A stretch of DNA of 64,000 nucleotides from Anolis sagrei (lineage: Eukaryota; Chordata; Lepidosauria; Squamata; Anolidae). The stretch is from NCBI RefSeq assembly GCF_037176765.1, contig NC_090023.1:23137366-23201365 (forward strand), given 5' to 3'. The notes beneath the pieces were generated by a model. It did not search any database, was not told the DNA's origin, and worked only from the letters and a program-made list of their open reading frames with translations. Below are positions 12,321 through 23,086 of this stretch, in pieces (the stretch's first letter is position 1; each line of letters starts with the position of its first letter). The position numbers were made by a program, and so were the translations under genes.

Positions 12321-12561
12321 ATGACAGATATAGTATCATAGATTTGAAAGGGACTCCTAAAGAAGGACAATTATATGCTGCATGTTCCAGAGTAGGCAAA
12401 CCAGACAATTTCTACATCAACACTGACAAAGAAACAACAAGAAATACTGTTTACCCACAAGCATAAGGTAGTTACATATATTAGAAACCAACATTTTCTT
12501 ATTACTTTATTTTCCAGGTCACCAGACTGCTCCACAGCAACGTGTAGCAGGGGACGGCTAG

Positions 12562-13640
12562 TTTTATATAAAGGACACAATTTTCCTGCACCTGGGACTT
12601 GATCATACATGGATATTGGTAAATGAAAATACTTTCGTAGAGGTTTGGAGGGTGGGGTAAAGCCTCAGAGGTCACTTAAATAAGTATATGTAATTACTAT
12701 ACTGAACTAAGTAGCTGATGTAGACTATAAGGTATTCTAAATATATAAAGACATGCAAAGAATGGGCCATGGACCACATGGGCTCTTGGAATCCCTAGAT
12801 GTGTTGCTACACACTCCCAAAAACCCCCAATTTATGGGGACAAGTTAGGGATATTTTTGTTGGTTCAAAGCTGCCAAGATTGCACCCAAATTTAGAAGTT
12901 TTTTTCCTTAATTTCCAGAGGACCCCAAATCTGGCTGCTGCCCAAACTTGAAACAGAAGGCTAGCTTAGCTCTCAAATAATGTGCTGGAATTGAACCAGG
13001 AAGACATATTTTGAATAATAACAGAATCATCCCATTATATTTCTGTCCTTCAAAGAATGGAGCAAATGTGAAGAGGAGAGAGAAGTAACAGAAGAAGCAC
13101 CAAGGTGATATCTTAAAAACAAACAGATTAATTATAGCATAAACTTTTGTGGATTAGAGTGTATTTTTATTAGATGCCTGAACTATAATCCTTTAATTGA
13201 CAGGTGTGTATACATAATAGTGCATAATACATTTTCTTGTTTAATTTTGCTTTTGTGATGCTTACTATTTTAAAAGAATAATTAGTAAAAATGCAATAAA
13301 TAAATAAATAAATAAATAAAATGTATTGTTCCTCCACCCATGCAGTTCTACAGTGGCATTGCTTTCATAGTAGCTGTGGCCAATTTATTTTCTGGTGGAC
13401 AACTTTCTGTTGATGGGTGTCTTGGTTAGGTAGTTTGGTTTTTAAATAGCAGGGCTGCAGTCCACACCAAAGCAGTTTTGAAACCACCTGAGATTGATGA
13501 GTTGTACATCTTTGCAATAGCTTTAAAGAGACCAGGGTGACATTCATCCAATGATGAATCAGGAAAGTAGGACATCATGAGTGAGCAAGAAGTGGCTTCC
13601 ATGTCAGTTGGGTAATGAATCCATTCCAAGTTTTATACCA
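12562..13640. other. Unassigned sequence, disrupted coding-like stretch on minus strand
   Basis: A simple (AAAT)n repeat occupies 13,296-13,320. On the minus strand at 13,426-13,629 an open frame reads MEWIHYPTDMEATSC and onward. Related wording ('tggcttccatgtcattgaaa' on the minus strand) recurs at 14,260 beyond the L2 insertion, so an older element may have been split. Its family is not recognised. Confidence 0.3.
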
Positions 13641-13649
13641 AACATCAGA

Positions 13650-14192
13650 GGAACTATCCATTAAGCTGTACCAGCTCCACTGGCTACCGATTAGCTACCG
13701 AGCCCAATTCAAAGTGCTGGCTTTGACCTTTAAAGCCCTAAACGGTTCTGGCCCTACATACCTATCCGAACGTATCTCGGCCTATCAGCCCACCAGGACC
13801 CTAAGATCTTCAGGAGAAGCCCTTCTCTCCATCCCGCCTGCTTCACAAGTGCGGCTTGCGGGAACGAGAGATAGGGCCTTTTCTGTGGTGGCCCCCCGGC
13901 TTTGGAATGCCCTCCCTACTGAAATAAGATCAGCCACCTCGCTAATGGCATTTCGGAAAAAACTGAAAACTTGGATGTTCGAGCAAGTTTTCAACTAATT
14001 CCGATGTGATGATGTTTTGATCATGGACTAGCAATCAAGGATAACGAATTGGATTACGACTTTAACTATGAGATGTTCCGGTCTGTATTGGTGGCCCAAT
14101 ACTATGTATGTATATGTATGTATTTTTATATTTTATTTTATATTTTTAAAGTGAATATTGTATTTTTAAATAAATAAATAAACCCAATACCT
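13650..14192 (+). mobile_element. L2-clade LINE 3' end with intact C-terminal frame
   Basis: The frame 13,615-13,998 is uninterrupted: LYQLHWLPISYRAQFKVLAL, TYLSERISAY, FSVVAPRLWNALPTEIR, ending MFEQVFN before a stop. This is the C-terminus of L2-type ORF2. The 3' UTR ends in (AAAT)n at 14,170-14,190. The open frame and low divergence suggest a relatively young copy. Confidence 0.85.
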
Positions 14193-14504
14193 GAAATAGG
14201 AATCAGGTAGCATCTTGGATAGTCCCTTCACACTAAGATGTGGAATGGACTCCTCATTTCAATGACATGGAAGCCACCAGTTGTTAGTGGGATAATTAGG
14301 TAGATAGTGCCAAGAGGAAGGCTTGCCAAGCCACCCCTAACCAGAACCGCCTTTCACCTAGAAACCAATATCCTCACTGCGGGAGAACATGTGGATCAAG
14401 AATAGGGCTCCACAGCCACCTACAGACCCACCGCCAAGACACTACACTTGAAGGACCATCATCCTTGGTTTGGTCTACAAGGGATTGCCTAAGTAAATAG
14501 TAAG

Positions 14505-14835
14505 ATATAAACTAAGGCCTGCAGGCTGGATGTGGCCCTCCAAGGTTATTTACCCAGTGCCCACCCTAAACTTTAGACTTATGGTCACCCTAAATCTGAA
14601 ACAATTTGAAGGTACACAACAACTATCCTAATTAACCGGACTATCTCATCAGACTATCTCATCATGTTGGTTAAAATTGTTCTTCGATCTAAATATTGTT
14701 ATTTTCAATTTTTTTGCACTGCAAATAAGATAAGTGCAGTGTATATAGAAATTTGTATTTTCTTCAAACTATAGTCTGGGGCCCCAAAGTCTGAGGAACA
14801 GTGAACCAGCTTTCTGCTTTAAAAGTTTGAAGACC
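14505..14835 (+). mobile_element. Non-autonomous hAT-like element
   Basis: It opens 'actaaggcctgcaggctgg', shares interior wording with the copy at 4.9-5.2 kb in opposite orientation, and contains 'ctggggccccaaagtctgag' near the right end. No transposase is seen. Confidence 0.5.
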
Positions 14836-16262
14836 CTTGGTGCATATGTTAACACATGTGTCTCTGTATCTATGTCTATTTCAGTTGCAAACTCTACTGG
14901 AAGCTAAGCACAGAAAATATGAGTCATCTCCAGTTCTACTGACATGGATCCAATGGTGACTCAGGCACCGATTTATTCTTTTGTGCTACTACTGGACGAA
15001 CCAGCCCTTACTGATACTACAAAGTCATTCAGCCCTATCCTATGGCTCCTGTGTGGCTGATCTTGATAGGACCGCAGCATCATAGGTTGTCTAATTTCAC
15101 TGCATTGTTGCTACATAGCAGTTCCTGTGGTGTGGCCTTTAAATCTCTCAGGCTCATTCATGCTGTTATGGAGAGTAATATTAAGGAAACTGCAATTATT
15201 TATATCCCCAGAAACTGCTGCTACAGTTGGGCAACTTTTAACAATGGTAATATTGTGCTCAACCTCTCCTACATTGTCCTTCTCATTCCTGGGAGACAGC
15301 TGGGCAAAAGCACAATCGGTCAGTCTTCTCTTTAATCAGCTGGTTCCCAAGGGAGGGCTGGAAACGGGAAGGTCACACACACACACGCAGGCTTGGGAGA
15401 CTGTCGAATGAACCAGACAGCAGACAGCTCTGTTTGCATGGGAAGCCTTGCATATGTACTGAAGGGTGGCAAGATGATGAGAAAAATCTGGAAAGCAAGT
15501 CTTTACAAGCAGAGTTTAAAGTAATGTGATTATTTGTGAGAACAAGAAAGGGAAGTTCTGGTCTACAATAGATTACTTAAAAGTGGTATCCGGGCGCTTA
15601 TCCTTCTGATGCCCATCATAAAAATATGCAGGCAGTCCCCGACTTACAAACATTCACCTTACATATGACTCATAGTTAAGAACGGGGGTGAAACAACAGG
15701 AAGTGAGAGAAATCTACTCCTCGGAATGGAAATCAACTCCTGAAAGAGTTAGGTGAAGTCTTGGCTCCGCCTTTTCCTTTCCTCTGCTTTAGTTCCCCCT
15801 GTGCATATATTTTCCCAATAGTGTAGATACCTTTGTGTTAGTTTTTGGGTGAAGCATAACACCTCTCAGCCTTATTTGGTCTAGTCTCTGTATAGAGCTT
15901 TTTGCTAGACTTCTCCCTTTTTTCTACAGCAGAGCTACTGTGATTTAGACTTGGGATTGTCTGGTAATCCTAGGCCCTAGCAATTCAAACAGGCATCCTT
16001 AGCACCTGAATTCAACAGTATTTTTATACCATCAGTCCAAAGGACAACAGAAGCTTATGACCAATAGCTCAAATCCAGCAATATTCCTGTCAGCTACCTG
16101 CAGTGGGTTCCTTCTGCTTCTGGACCACCATGCTGGCAATAATGCTTCATATACCAGCATTGTATAAATAGCTGGCAGCAGGATGACAGAATAAATCCCC
16201 CCTCATCTGAGAATGACATTTGTAGTATAAAAAAATTCCAAGGAGAAACAGAACCCAACCAG
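14836..16262. other. Mostly unassigned; partial mariner-like element near 15.63 kb
   Basis: At 15,630-15,745 'gcaggcagtccccgacttac', 'cttaagaacgggggtga' type wording and 'gaagtgagagaaatctac' match the left half of the complete DNA transposon at 36.35 kb. The rest, including frames around 15.04-15.41 kb, is not recognised. Confidence 0.4.
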
Positions 16263-16758
16263 GCCCATAGCCAGGATTTTGATGCCAGGGGGGGGGGGCA
16301 CTCAGGATCTACCCTAGCAAACCTTTTGTATCATTTTCCCGATACCCCCATGCATATGGGATATATTGAGCATGGTGATCAGATCATGATATGAATAAAC
16401 ATAGGAGCCCCCAGTGGCGCAGTGGGTTAAAGCACTGAGCTGCTGAGCTTCTTGATCGAAAGGTCGCAGGTTTGATTCCGGGTAGCGGCGTGAGCTTCCG
16501 TTGTCAGCCCTAGCTTCTGCCAACCTAGCAGTTCGAAAACATGCAAATGTGAGTAGATCAATAGGTACCGCTCCGGCGGGAAGGTATCAGCGCTCCATGC
16601 AGTCATGCCGTCCACATGACCTTGGAGGTGTCTACGGACAATGCTGGCTCTTCGGCTTAGAAATGGAGATGAGCCTTCTCATAAACACCCTGAGATTTTC
16701 AGGGGGGGGGGGGGCTGAAGCCCCTCAAGCCCCCCCCCCCCCCCACCTACGGGCCTGG
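16263..16758. mobile_element. hAT-like element (CAGGCCCRTAG ends) with a nested SINE
   Basis: The left end is CAGGCCCATAGCCAGGATTT; the right end CTACGGGCCTG is its inverted partner. Flanking octamers AACCCAAC and GACGCAAC agree at six of eight positions, consistent with an old 8-bp hAT target duplication. A G-run near the left end, and G- and C-runs near the right end, belong to the family. A tRNA-SINE is inserted inside. Confidence 0.6.
16408..16692 (+). mobile_element. tRNA-derived SINE
   Basis: The head has a box A-like GTGGCGCAGTGGGTTAAAG and a box B-like GGTTTGATTCC. The body has 'gcagttcgaaaacatgcaaa', 'gtgagtagatcaataggtac' and 'catgaccttggaggtgtct'. A sister copy lies at 59.97 kb in BIRC2 intron 5. 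It is a pol III-type short retroposon with no coding capacity. Confidence 0.8.
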
Positions 16759-17114
16759 ACGCAACTTAAATAATATGACACAGTTCAATTCTTGAAAGTC
16801 TTCAAAGGAACTCCTGGTTGATGGACTTAACAAACCCAGCTGCTGGTTTCATTATACTGATGTCAATAATGCTGGCCACAAAGTTGTTTTTAATTTTGGT
16901 CCGTAGGCAAGAGGCAACTTCGGAAATTATGAAAACCTTGGTGGTAGATTGGGTCTTTACTCTAACCCAGAGTTTAAACTACACAAACCAGACTGCCTCA
17001 CATACGGAGAGTCTCCTTTTTGTTTTGATGGTACCTGCATATACATGGGTTTCAATCCAATCCAGTTTTGAAGTTTGCCAGCTTTCTCTTCCTTGTGTCT
17101 CGTTCCTCTCCTTG

Positions 17115-17242
17115 TTCTTCTTGTTGTTGTTTATCTGTTCAGTCACTTCTGACTCTTTGTGACCTCATGGACCAGCCCACAACAGAGCTCCCTGTTGGTC
17201 ATGGCCACCCCCAGCTCCTTCAAGGTCAAGCCAGTCAGAACA
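17115..17242 (-). mobile_element. BovB 3' end fragment
   Basis: On the plus strand it reads 'tgttgtttatctgttcagtc' then 'gtgacctcatggaccagccc' and 'cacccccagctccttcaagg', the reverse complement of the BovB terminal region. Only about 130 bp remain. Confidence 0.75.
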
Positions 17243-18165
17243 ATTGTGGGACTTGTGGTCCAAACATTGGCAGCTAAATTCAAGAATGGTTGGGGGGAAA
17301 GAGGGGGAGATGTTCCATGAAAGAAAGATGAGGACCAAACAGCAGATTTGGATATGAAAAGTGCATGAGAGCTGAACGTCAGATACTGAAAATACACTTC
17401 TGGTGAAGCATGTGCTCAGAGATAGCCTGCTTTCGAATCTATACTTGTCTTCCTGCATCACTGTTTAGCTCCCTATTCTGATCAGTGGACTGGAAGTTTC
17501 TCTGTCTGGAAAGTAATCAGTCCTTCCAGCCACAAGTCTGTCCGCCACTAGCTTAGCCTCGTTGCAGTCTTTGAATTCCACCAGAAAGAGCAGCCAACTT
17601 CCTTTTATTTTCTAGGGTTTTTTTCTATTCACACCACACGATGGTGCTAAAACAGCAGCAGCATACCTACAAACTCTGTACTAAACTTCATCTCCTCCCC
17701 TAAATTTGGAAACATGAAAACAACATTTCAAAGGCCAATTTCCAATGAACTGAACTAGACCGTTGTTTCAAGTCTCATTAGGATGGATGCTTTGTCACCA
17801 GTTCAGATATATAATCATAATTAGATGAGTGAAGTTGTTTCTGATTTCAGCAGGCCTTTGGGAACTAATTGCTTATGGAGAAAATGCTTCAGCAATGTTA
17901 TATATTGTCTGTATTTGGTGCTTTGGAATGAGGAAGGACACACAAGTAGGAGATGCTGCAGCAGTTTGCTTTTGCTTGAGTCTGCTGGGAAGGGCAAGAT
18001 TCTTCCTTTCCCCTGTTGCTGAGCTAAAAGAGTGCAGACTACTTTTGCCCTATGAATTCATTTTGCAGAAACTAAAGAAAACTGAAAAGAGAGAAACTGG
18101 GACTTTTTAAAAGCAGCTATGAAGCGACAGAGGATTAATTGGGACTGTACCATGTCAAATGCATA
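17243..18165. other. No recognised feature
   Basis: Unique-looking sequence with short unremarkable frames (17,825-18,110). No domain, repeat family or regulatory element is seen. Confidence 0.4.
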
Positions 18166-18169
18166 CCAT

Positions 18170-18450
18170 TGGATTTTTTTATCATGTCAGAAGCAACTTG
18201 AGAAGATACTGCCAGTCACTTAAGGTGTGAGAGAATTGGCCATCTGCAAGGACATTGCCCAGGGGATGCCTGGATGTGTTATCATCCTGTGGGAGGCTTC
18301 TTATGTCCCCACATGGGAAGCTGGGGCTGACAGACAAGAGGTCATGCCATTTTGTGTATTCGAAGCACCAACCTTCAGGTCTTCAGGTCAGCAGTTCAGC
18401 CAGCACAAAGGTTTAACCCATTGTGGCACCATGACTCCTAGACCATTGGG
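18170..18450 (-). mobile_element. tRNA-derived SINE, diverged
   Basis: The plus strand shows 'gtgagagaattggccatctg', 'caaggacattgcccagggga' and 'gggaggcttcttatgtcccc', ending in an inverted tRNA head ('ggtttaacccattgtggcac'). The same family lies at 25.53-25.78 kb, where box B is well preserved. Confidence 0.65.
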
Positions 18451-18814
18451 TAGCTTGCGACCACCACCATCATCACCATAATCATACAGTGGACCTTTTA
18501 AATCTGCAGGATCAGGATCTGTGAATTTTAGTGACTGTGGGTTGTCATGCCCTGCATTAGTAAATGGCAATGTTGTGAACACAGACATGCTGAAGCATGT
18601 GTGTTCGTGTCACTGTTATTTAAATATATGCGGTATGATTGTCCACATTGTTTCATAATTTACAGTGAGTCCCAGAAGTGAACCTCTGTGGATACATTGG
18701 CTCACTATACCTGATTAATTGACCATGCACTGTGTGCCGTCGCGCCTGGGGGCTATTATTCTCAACTAGCTTGGGGACCCGGCGCTGCCCGGGTTATTTG
18801 AGAAAGGAATTGTG

Positions 18815-19995
18815 TATCAAGGTTGGTCTTTATCAGTTATTTATATGGCTCGTAGTGGTCTCAGGAAGTTAGTGAAGGTACTTCGAATCCAATCATCTGT
18901 GGTCCATCCTCCTCCAAATTGCACCAGAATGGAGAGTGGATCGTGGGGGCTCTGTGCACCAAGTTCTGTTCTTGATCATTCATTGGATGAGGGTCACAGT
19001 GGTCTCAGAAAGTGAGTTTAGGTACTGCAAGTCCCATCATCCATAGTCTGTTCTCCCCCATCATCCATAGTCTCCCACAAACATCACCAGAATGTTGAGT
19101 TAGCCAAGGGGGCTCTCTGTGCCAAGTTAGGTCTTTCTTGGTATTTGGATAAGTGTCGCTGTGGTTTCAGGAAGTGAGTGAAGGTACTGGAAGTCCCATC
19201 ATCCGTCCTCCTCCAAACAGCATCGGGATGTAGAGTGGGTCATGGAGGCTCTGTGTGCCAAGTTTGGTCTTGATCGGACATTAGATGAGGGTTGCAGCAT
19301 TCTTGGGAAGGGAGTAGAGGTACTTGAAGTCCCATCATCCATGGTCTGTCCTCCTCGAAAGTGCACCAGGATGTAGAGTGGGTCATGGGGACTCTGTGTG
19401 CCAAGTTTGGTCTTGATTAGTCATTGGCGAGGGGCTTAGTGGTCTCAGGAAGTGAGTGAAGTGACTGCAAGTCCCATCATCCATTGTCAGATTCTTCCAA
19501 ACCGCACCAGGATGTAGAGTGGGTCATGCGGGCTCTCTGTGTAAATTGTGGTCCTGATTCATCATTGTTGGCAGTTGTAATGGTCTTAGGAAAGGAGTGC
19601 AGTTATTGCAAGTCCCATCATCCATGGTGCATCCTCCCCCAAACTGCCCCAGGATGTAGAGTGCGCCATGGAGACTCAGTGTGCCAAGTTTGATCTTTAT
19701 CAGTAATTGCATGAGGGTTGCAGTGGTTTCAAGAATTGAGCAAAGGTACTGCAAGTCCCATAATCCATGGTCCATCCCCCGCCAAACCACACCAGGACGT
19801 AAAGTGGGTCATGAGAGGTCTATGTGCCAAGTTTGGTCCTGATCAGTCATTGGATGAGATTAACAGCGGTCTCAGAATGTGAGTGATGGTACTGCAAGTC
19901 CCATCATCCATGGTTCATCCTCCTCCAAACTGCAGTAGGATGTCGAGTGGGTCATGGGGGCTTTGTGTGCCAAATCTGGTCTGTATTGGTAATTG
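18815..19995. repeat. Tandem array, about eight diverged units of roughly 142 bp
   Basis: The phrase 'gtgccaagtttggtcttgat' or a variant recurs near 18,955, 19,120, 19,257, 19,399, 19,540, 19,681, 19,823 and 19,968. Each is followed by 'gtctcaggaagtgagtg', 'aagtcccatcatcc' and 'aggatgtagagtgggtcat'. Spacing is about 140-145 bp after the first unit, which is longer (about 165 bp). The units are diverged, so the array is not a recent expansion. Confidence 0.85.
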
Positions 19996-20060
19996 TCTGA
20001 CTCAGCCCCCTCTGGCCTTTTCCTTTCCGCTGTTTGTCATCTCGGAATCTTGGAATTGAG

Positions 20061-20198
20061 GCTGGCCAATCAGAGACCATATGCAAATTTCCTTCTCATG
20101 TCCCCGTTTCTGCCATGAACTCTTTTCTCCACCAGGGGCTCCTATTTAAGCTGGCCAATCAGAGACCATATGCAAATAGCACCACTGCAGCAGCCAAT
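20061..20198 (-). promoter_or_regulatory. Duplicated CCAAT-octamer-TATA promoter-like cassette in the Helitron
   Basis: A 28-bp block containing GGCCAATCAGAG and ATGCAAAT occurs identically at 20,061-20,088 and 20,150-20,177. On the minus strand the order is ATTGG (20,198), the octamer ATTTGCAT (20,177-20,170), ATTGG (20,158), then TTAAATAG (20,149-20,142). It is followed by a second octamer and ATTGG. Octamer plus CCAAT plus TATA is the layout of vertebrate histone H2B and some snRNA/Ig promoters. Activity and origin are inferred. Confidence 0.5.
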
Positions 20199-20329
20199 CA
20201 AAACGCTGGCACATACTCCTCCCGCCACACTTTTGTCCTCCGCATACAAGTTTTGACTTTTATTATATACATAGATAAAGGAGGGATGGATGTGGCATTT
20301 CCCCCCCAGGGGATTGCTTCTTGCCTTCC

Positions 20330-20996
20330 TATAGGAAACTGGAACTCCCAAAAACCCAAAACGCTCTAAAAAGCTCAAAATAAGTTTTATTTATCACAAA
20401 GTCATTTCTTCAAAGCAATGAGCTGGAAAACTTTAGAGTGGTGAAGGAAAACATACATTACAGTCTCAATCAGTCCTGGGTCCAAGGGGTTTGAAGCTGA
20501 GAAGCCTCACCAAGTTTCCTCTTTCCTCAATGGCTGTGAATGCCGGAGCAAACCATAACCCCAGTTCAGATGGCCTATGTTTTGAAGATTCAGGATCTTC
20601 CTTTGGTGCCAAAAGAACCGGCTTGAAGGCGCCTGGGTCTCCTCAATAATTGTCCAGGACGATCTGGACATAAAGCATGAGTCCCAGGGGTAAAAAAACC
20701 TCAGAGCTGGTGCTAAGAGGTAACTTAAATCAGGGTCTTTTAGAATCAAGTCTCTTACTCACGTCCATCTGGCAGGACCTCTGATGGCAGAATGAAGAAG
20801 AAAAAGGAAGTTCTCCCCTCTTGCAGGAAGAGGTGGAGCCAAATAGTACTGATTGACAGCTACAAGCAACCAATCCATACAACTATACATAAGCAGGGTA
20901 AAAAGGGGCAGGATTAAGCATGATACAACAGTTAAAACCTTACAACTAACAATTCTATACATAGGTGGCGCCACTCGCGCCGCCACACACTGAAAG
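20330..20996 (-). repeat. Possible solo LTR-like fossil
   Basis: The minus strand begins TGTGTGGCGGCGCGAG and contains an AATAAA-type signal near its far end, with GC-rich and T-rich blocks in an LTR-like order. No internal retroviral region was recognised and the boundaries are uncertain. It is only a candidate non-coding remnant. Confidence 0.25.
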
Positions 20997-21804
20997 GGAC
21001 ATGTATAGATAATGTGGAAAAACATGGGACATTTTACACAATGATTAGAGACAATTGCCCTAGGGAATGCAGCGGAAGGCCAAATCCCATTGCAGTTTCA
21101 TAGGTTTGGTTGGCAAGACTCAGTTTCTGGATTGTCAGCACTAGATTAAAAGATGCCAAGCATAATACTAGCACTTCAACAGCAGAGCTTGTACACCTGG
21201 ACAAGTGTGAAGGTTATTGATTTTAGAAGAGTTCCAACTATCTTAATCTGACCTTGCCAGGAAATACCTTGAGAACAAAAAAAAGTCCCCTGGACTGAGA
21301 AAGCGTCAAGTGAAATACAAGGCAGGTTCAATATCCTTCTTTGTTGATGGACATTCCTTATCCAAAAGTGTGCCTAGCTTGGGTCTTTTCTCAGCCCTCT
21401 AGCAGGATACTTGGGTTGGGTGGGATATAGCTGTTTTTCTCTAAACATTGCCTTGTGAAATTAGAAGCTGGAGCCTGATCTGTGACCGTAACAAAGTTTA
21501 AGCTATGCTACCGGTGTCTGAGTCATAAAAAGCAGTTGTATGGACATGTCCACACAAACCAAGGCAACTACAGTTTATAATCCTCAAAAACAATCCCAAT
21601 TTCTGTTTATGTTTGAACAATATCCTTTATGAGGACAATGGGATAGGCCTCTTAAGCTGGCCAAAGGTTGCTACCTCTGCATGTCTCAGTCCTGTCCAGA
21701 CACAGGCTCTATCAAAAGTTTTGTTTCTGATTTCCTTTTTCTTTTCTGTAGAAAATTACTTATTTTTGAAATTTTGCAAATGCATGGAAGCATGACTTAA
21801 ATGA
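20997..21804. other. No recognised feature
   Basis: Unique-looking sequence between the LTR-like block and the L1 fragment. No gene or repeat family is apparent. Confidence 0.35.
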
Positions 21805-22553
21805 ATGATACTGATAATGCTATTTTTAAAAAAAGAAATAATACTTATCACTAACACTGATAAGTGTTGGAAATGCCTGGAACAGGTTGGCTCCTTCTAC
21901 CATATGTGGTGGACTTGCAAAGAAGCAGTAAAGTTTTGGAGGGTAATTCATGAAGAGACACAAAAGATTTTAAAAAGAACATTTATAAGAAAACCAGAGT
22001 ATTATTTGTTAGGTTTTACAGATTTAGATCTACAACTGACGGAACAAGAGGATAAACTTTTTACATATATGACGACTGCCGCTAGAATTGTTTTTGCTAG
22101 AGAATGGAAGAAAGACTCAGTACCACCCGTACAGGAATGGGTGGAAAAAATCAGAGAAAAGGACATGGATGAATTGACTTTTTTGTTGAAGAAAAATACA
22201 GGTATGATACTAAGAAGAACGAATTGGGATAATCTCCATGAATATCTGGACAATTTGGGAAAATAAGAAACAAGAGAGACAATTTCTTTTTGAACTTATT
22301 TTATATTTTTGAATAATAAGAAGATATGATCCAAGAAGATGGAATGGAAGTCAATTTTTTTTCTTTTTTTGTATGTTTTTTGTGTATTTTTGTAGAATTT
22401 TTTTTATTTTTTTAGGGGTTATTTGGGATTTTAGTATACTTTTTTGTTTCTTCTTTTTTTCTTTATTTCCTCACTTTCCTATACCTTATTGTTCTCACTC
22501 TTTCATTGTAATCTATATAAAAATTAATAAAATTCTAATTAAAAAAAGAAATA
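21805..22553 (+). mobile_element. L1-clade LINE, 3' end with intact ORF2 C-terminus
   Basis: The open frame 21,805-22,266 (153 residues) contains DKCWKCLEQVGSFYHMWWTC and LLGFTDLDLQLTEQEDKLF, matching the cysteine-rich C-terminal region of L1 ORF2p (C-x2-C then H-x3-WW-x-C). The stop is followed by a T-rich 3' UTR and an A-rich end at about 22,545. The copy is 5'-truncated, but the frame is clean, suggesting recent insertion. Confidence 0.8.
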
Positions 22554-22728
22554 ATGAAATCTCTGCCTTGGAATGTGGTGGAGGCTCCTTCTTTGGAGGT
22601 TTTTAGGCAGAGGCTGGGAGGCCACCTGTCGAGGGTGCTTTGAATGCAATTTTTCTGTTTCTTGGCAGGGGGTTAGACTGGATGGCCCACGAGGTCTCTT
22701 CCAACTCTATGATTTTATGAAATGGAAC
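22554..22728 (+). mobile_element. CR1 LINE 3' end
   Basis: The text 'ctctgccttggaatgtggtg', 'tttttaggcagaggctggga' and 'gactggatggcccacgaggt' is the standard CR1 3' terminus of sauropsids, ending 'caactctatgattttatga'. It abuts the L1 tail directly. Confidence 0.85.
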
Positions 22729-22860
22729 CATGGAGTCCAGCATTTCATCCTCATAGTGGCCAAATAGATGTCTCTAGAAAGCCACAAGCAGGAATGAAAC
22801 CAGTAGTGCCCTCTTATTTATGTTCCCCAGCAACTAGGGCTGTGAAGTGATACACTGGGG

Positions 22861-23004
22861 GGCCTTCCACACAGACCTATATCACAGAATATCAAGGCAG
22901 AAAATCCCACAATATCTGCTTTGAACTGGGTTATCTGAGTCCACACTCAGATAATGTGGGATTTTTTGCCTTGATATTCTGGGATACAGCGCTGTGTGGA
23001 AAGA
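22861..23004. mobile_element. Palindromic hAT MITE with near-perfect 8-bp target duplication
   Basis: The element folds on itself. Left 'tatcaaggcagaaaatccca' and right 'tgggattttttgccttgata' pair, as do the GGCCTTCCACACAG / CTGTGTGGAAAGA ends. Flanking octamers CACTGGGG and CTCTGGGG match at seven of eight positions. A longer relative lies at 50.72-50.92 kb. Confidence 0.75.
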
Positions 23005-23086
23005 CTCTGGGGTAGGTTACCTTGAGGTATTTGAGCTGCCCCAAATCTAGCATCTACCGGCTGAATCCGGGACCAATCTCCAGGCA

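Larger units (their letters stand above)
10834..12561 (+). mobile_element. Non-autonomous Helitron interrupted by an L2 insertion
   Basis: The proposed 5' end is TCTATAAATATATAAATGCTC preceded by A. The 3' end is CAGCAACGTG...GGGGACGGCTAG followed by T, which fits Helitron insertion between A and T with a CTAG terminus. The interior holds two diverged copies of a segment containing 'tttgggagttgtagttgctg' and 'aactcccatgaccaacagaa'. An L2 fragment and GATA microsatellites interrupt it. No hairpin is obvious at this 3' end, and no Rep/helicase frame exists. Confidence 0.6.
18766..20275 (-). mobile_element. Helitron with internal 142-bp array and octamer/CCAAT cassette
   Basis: Read on the minus strand, the element starts TCTATGTATATAATAAAAGT (at 20,275) and ends CTAG (at 18,766), with A before and T after. 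A 6-bp hairpin (ACCCGG/CCGGGT at 18,777-18,782 and 18,789-18,794) sits seven bases inside the 3' end. These are the three structural hallmarks of Helitrons: 5'-TC, 3' hairpin plus CTRR, and A|T insertion. The interior holds about eight tandem 142-bp repeats and, near the 5' end, two copies of a CCAAT-octamer block. No Rep/helicase frame is present, so it is non-autonomous. Confidence 0.8.

Noticed and set aside
16420-16490. tRNA gene
   Set aside because: Box A and B are present, but no complete cloverleaf is evident and the sequence continues into a known SINE body shared with 59.97 kb.
18844-19990. CRISPR-like array of repeats
   Set aside because: Units are 142-bp contiguous diverged tandem repeats in a vertebrate Helitron, not short identical repeats with unique spacers.
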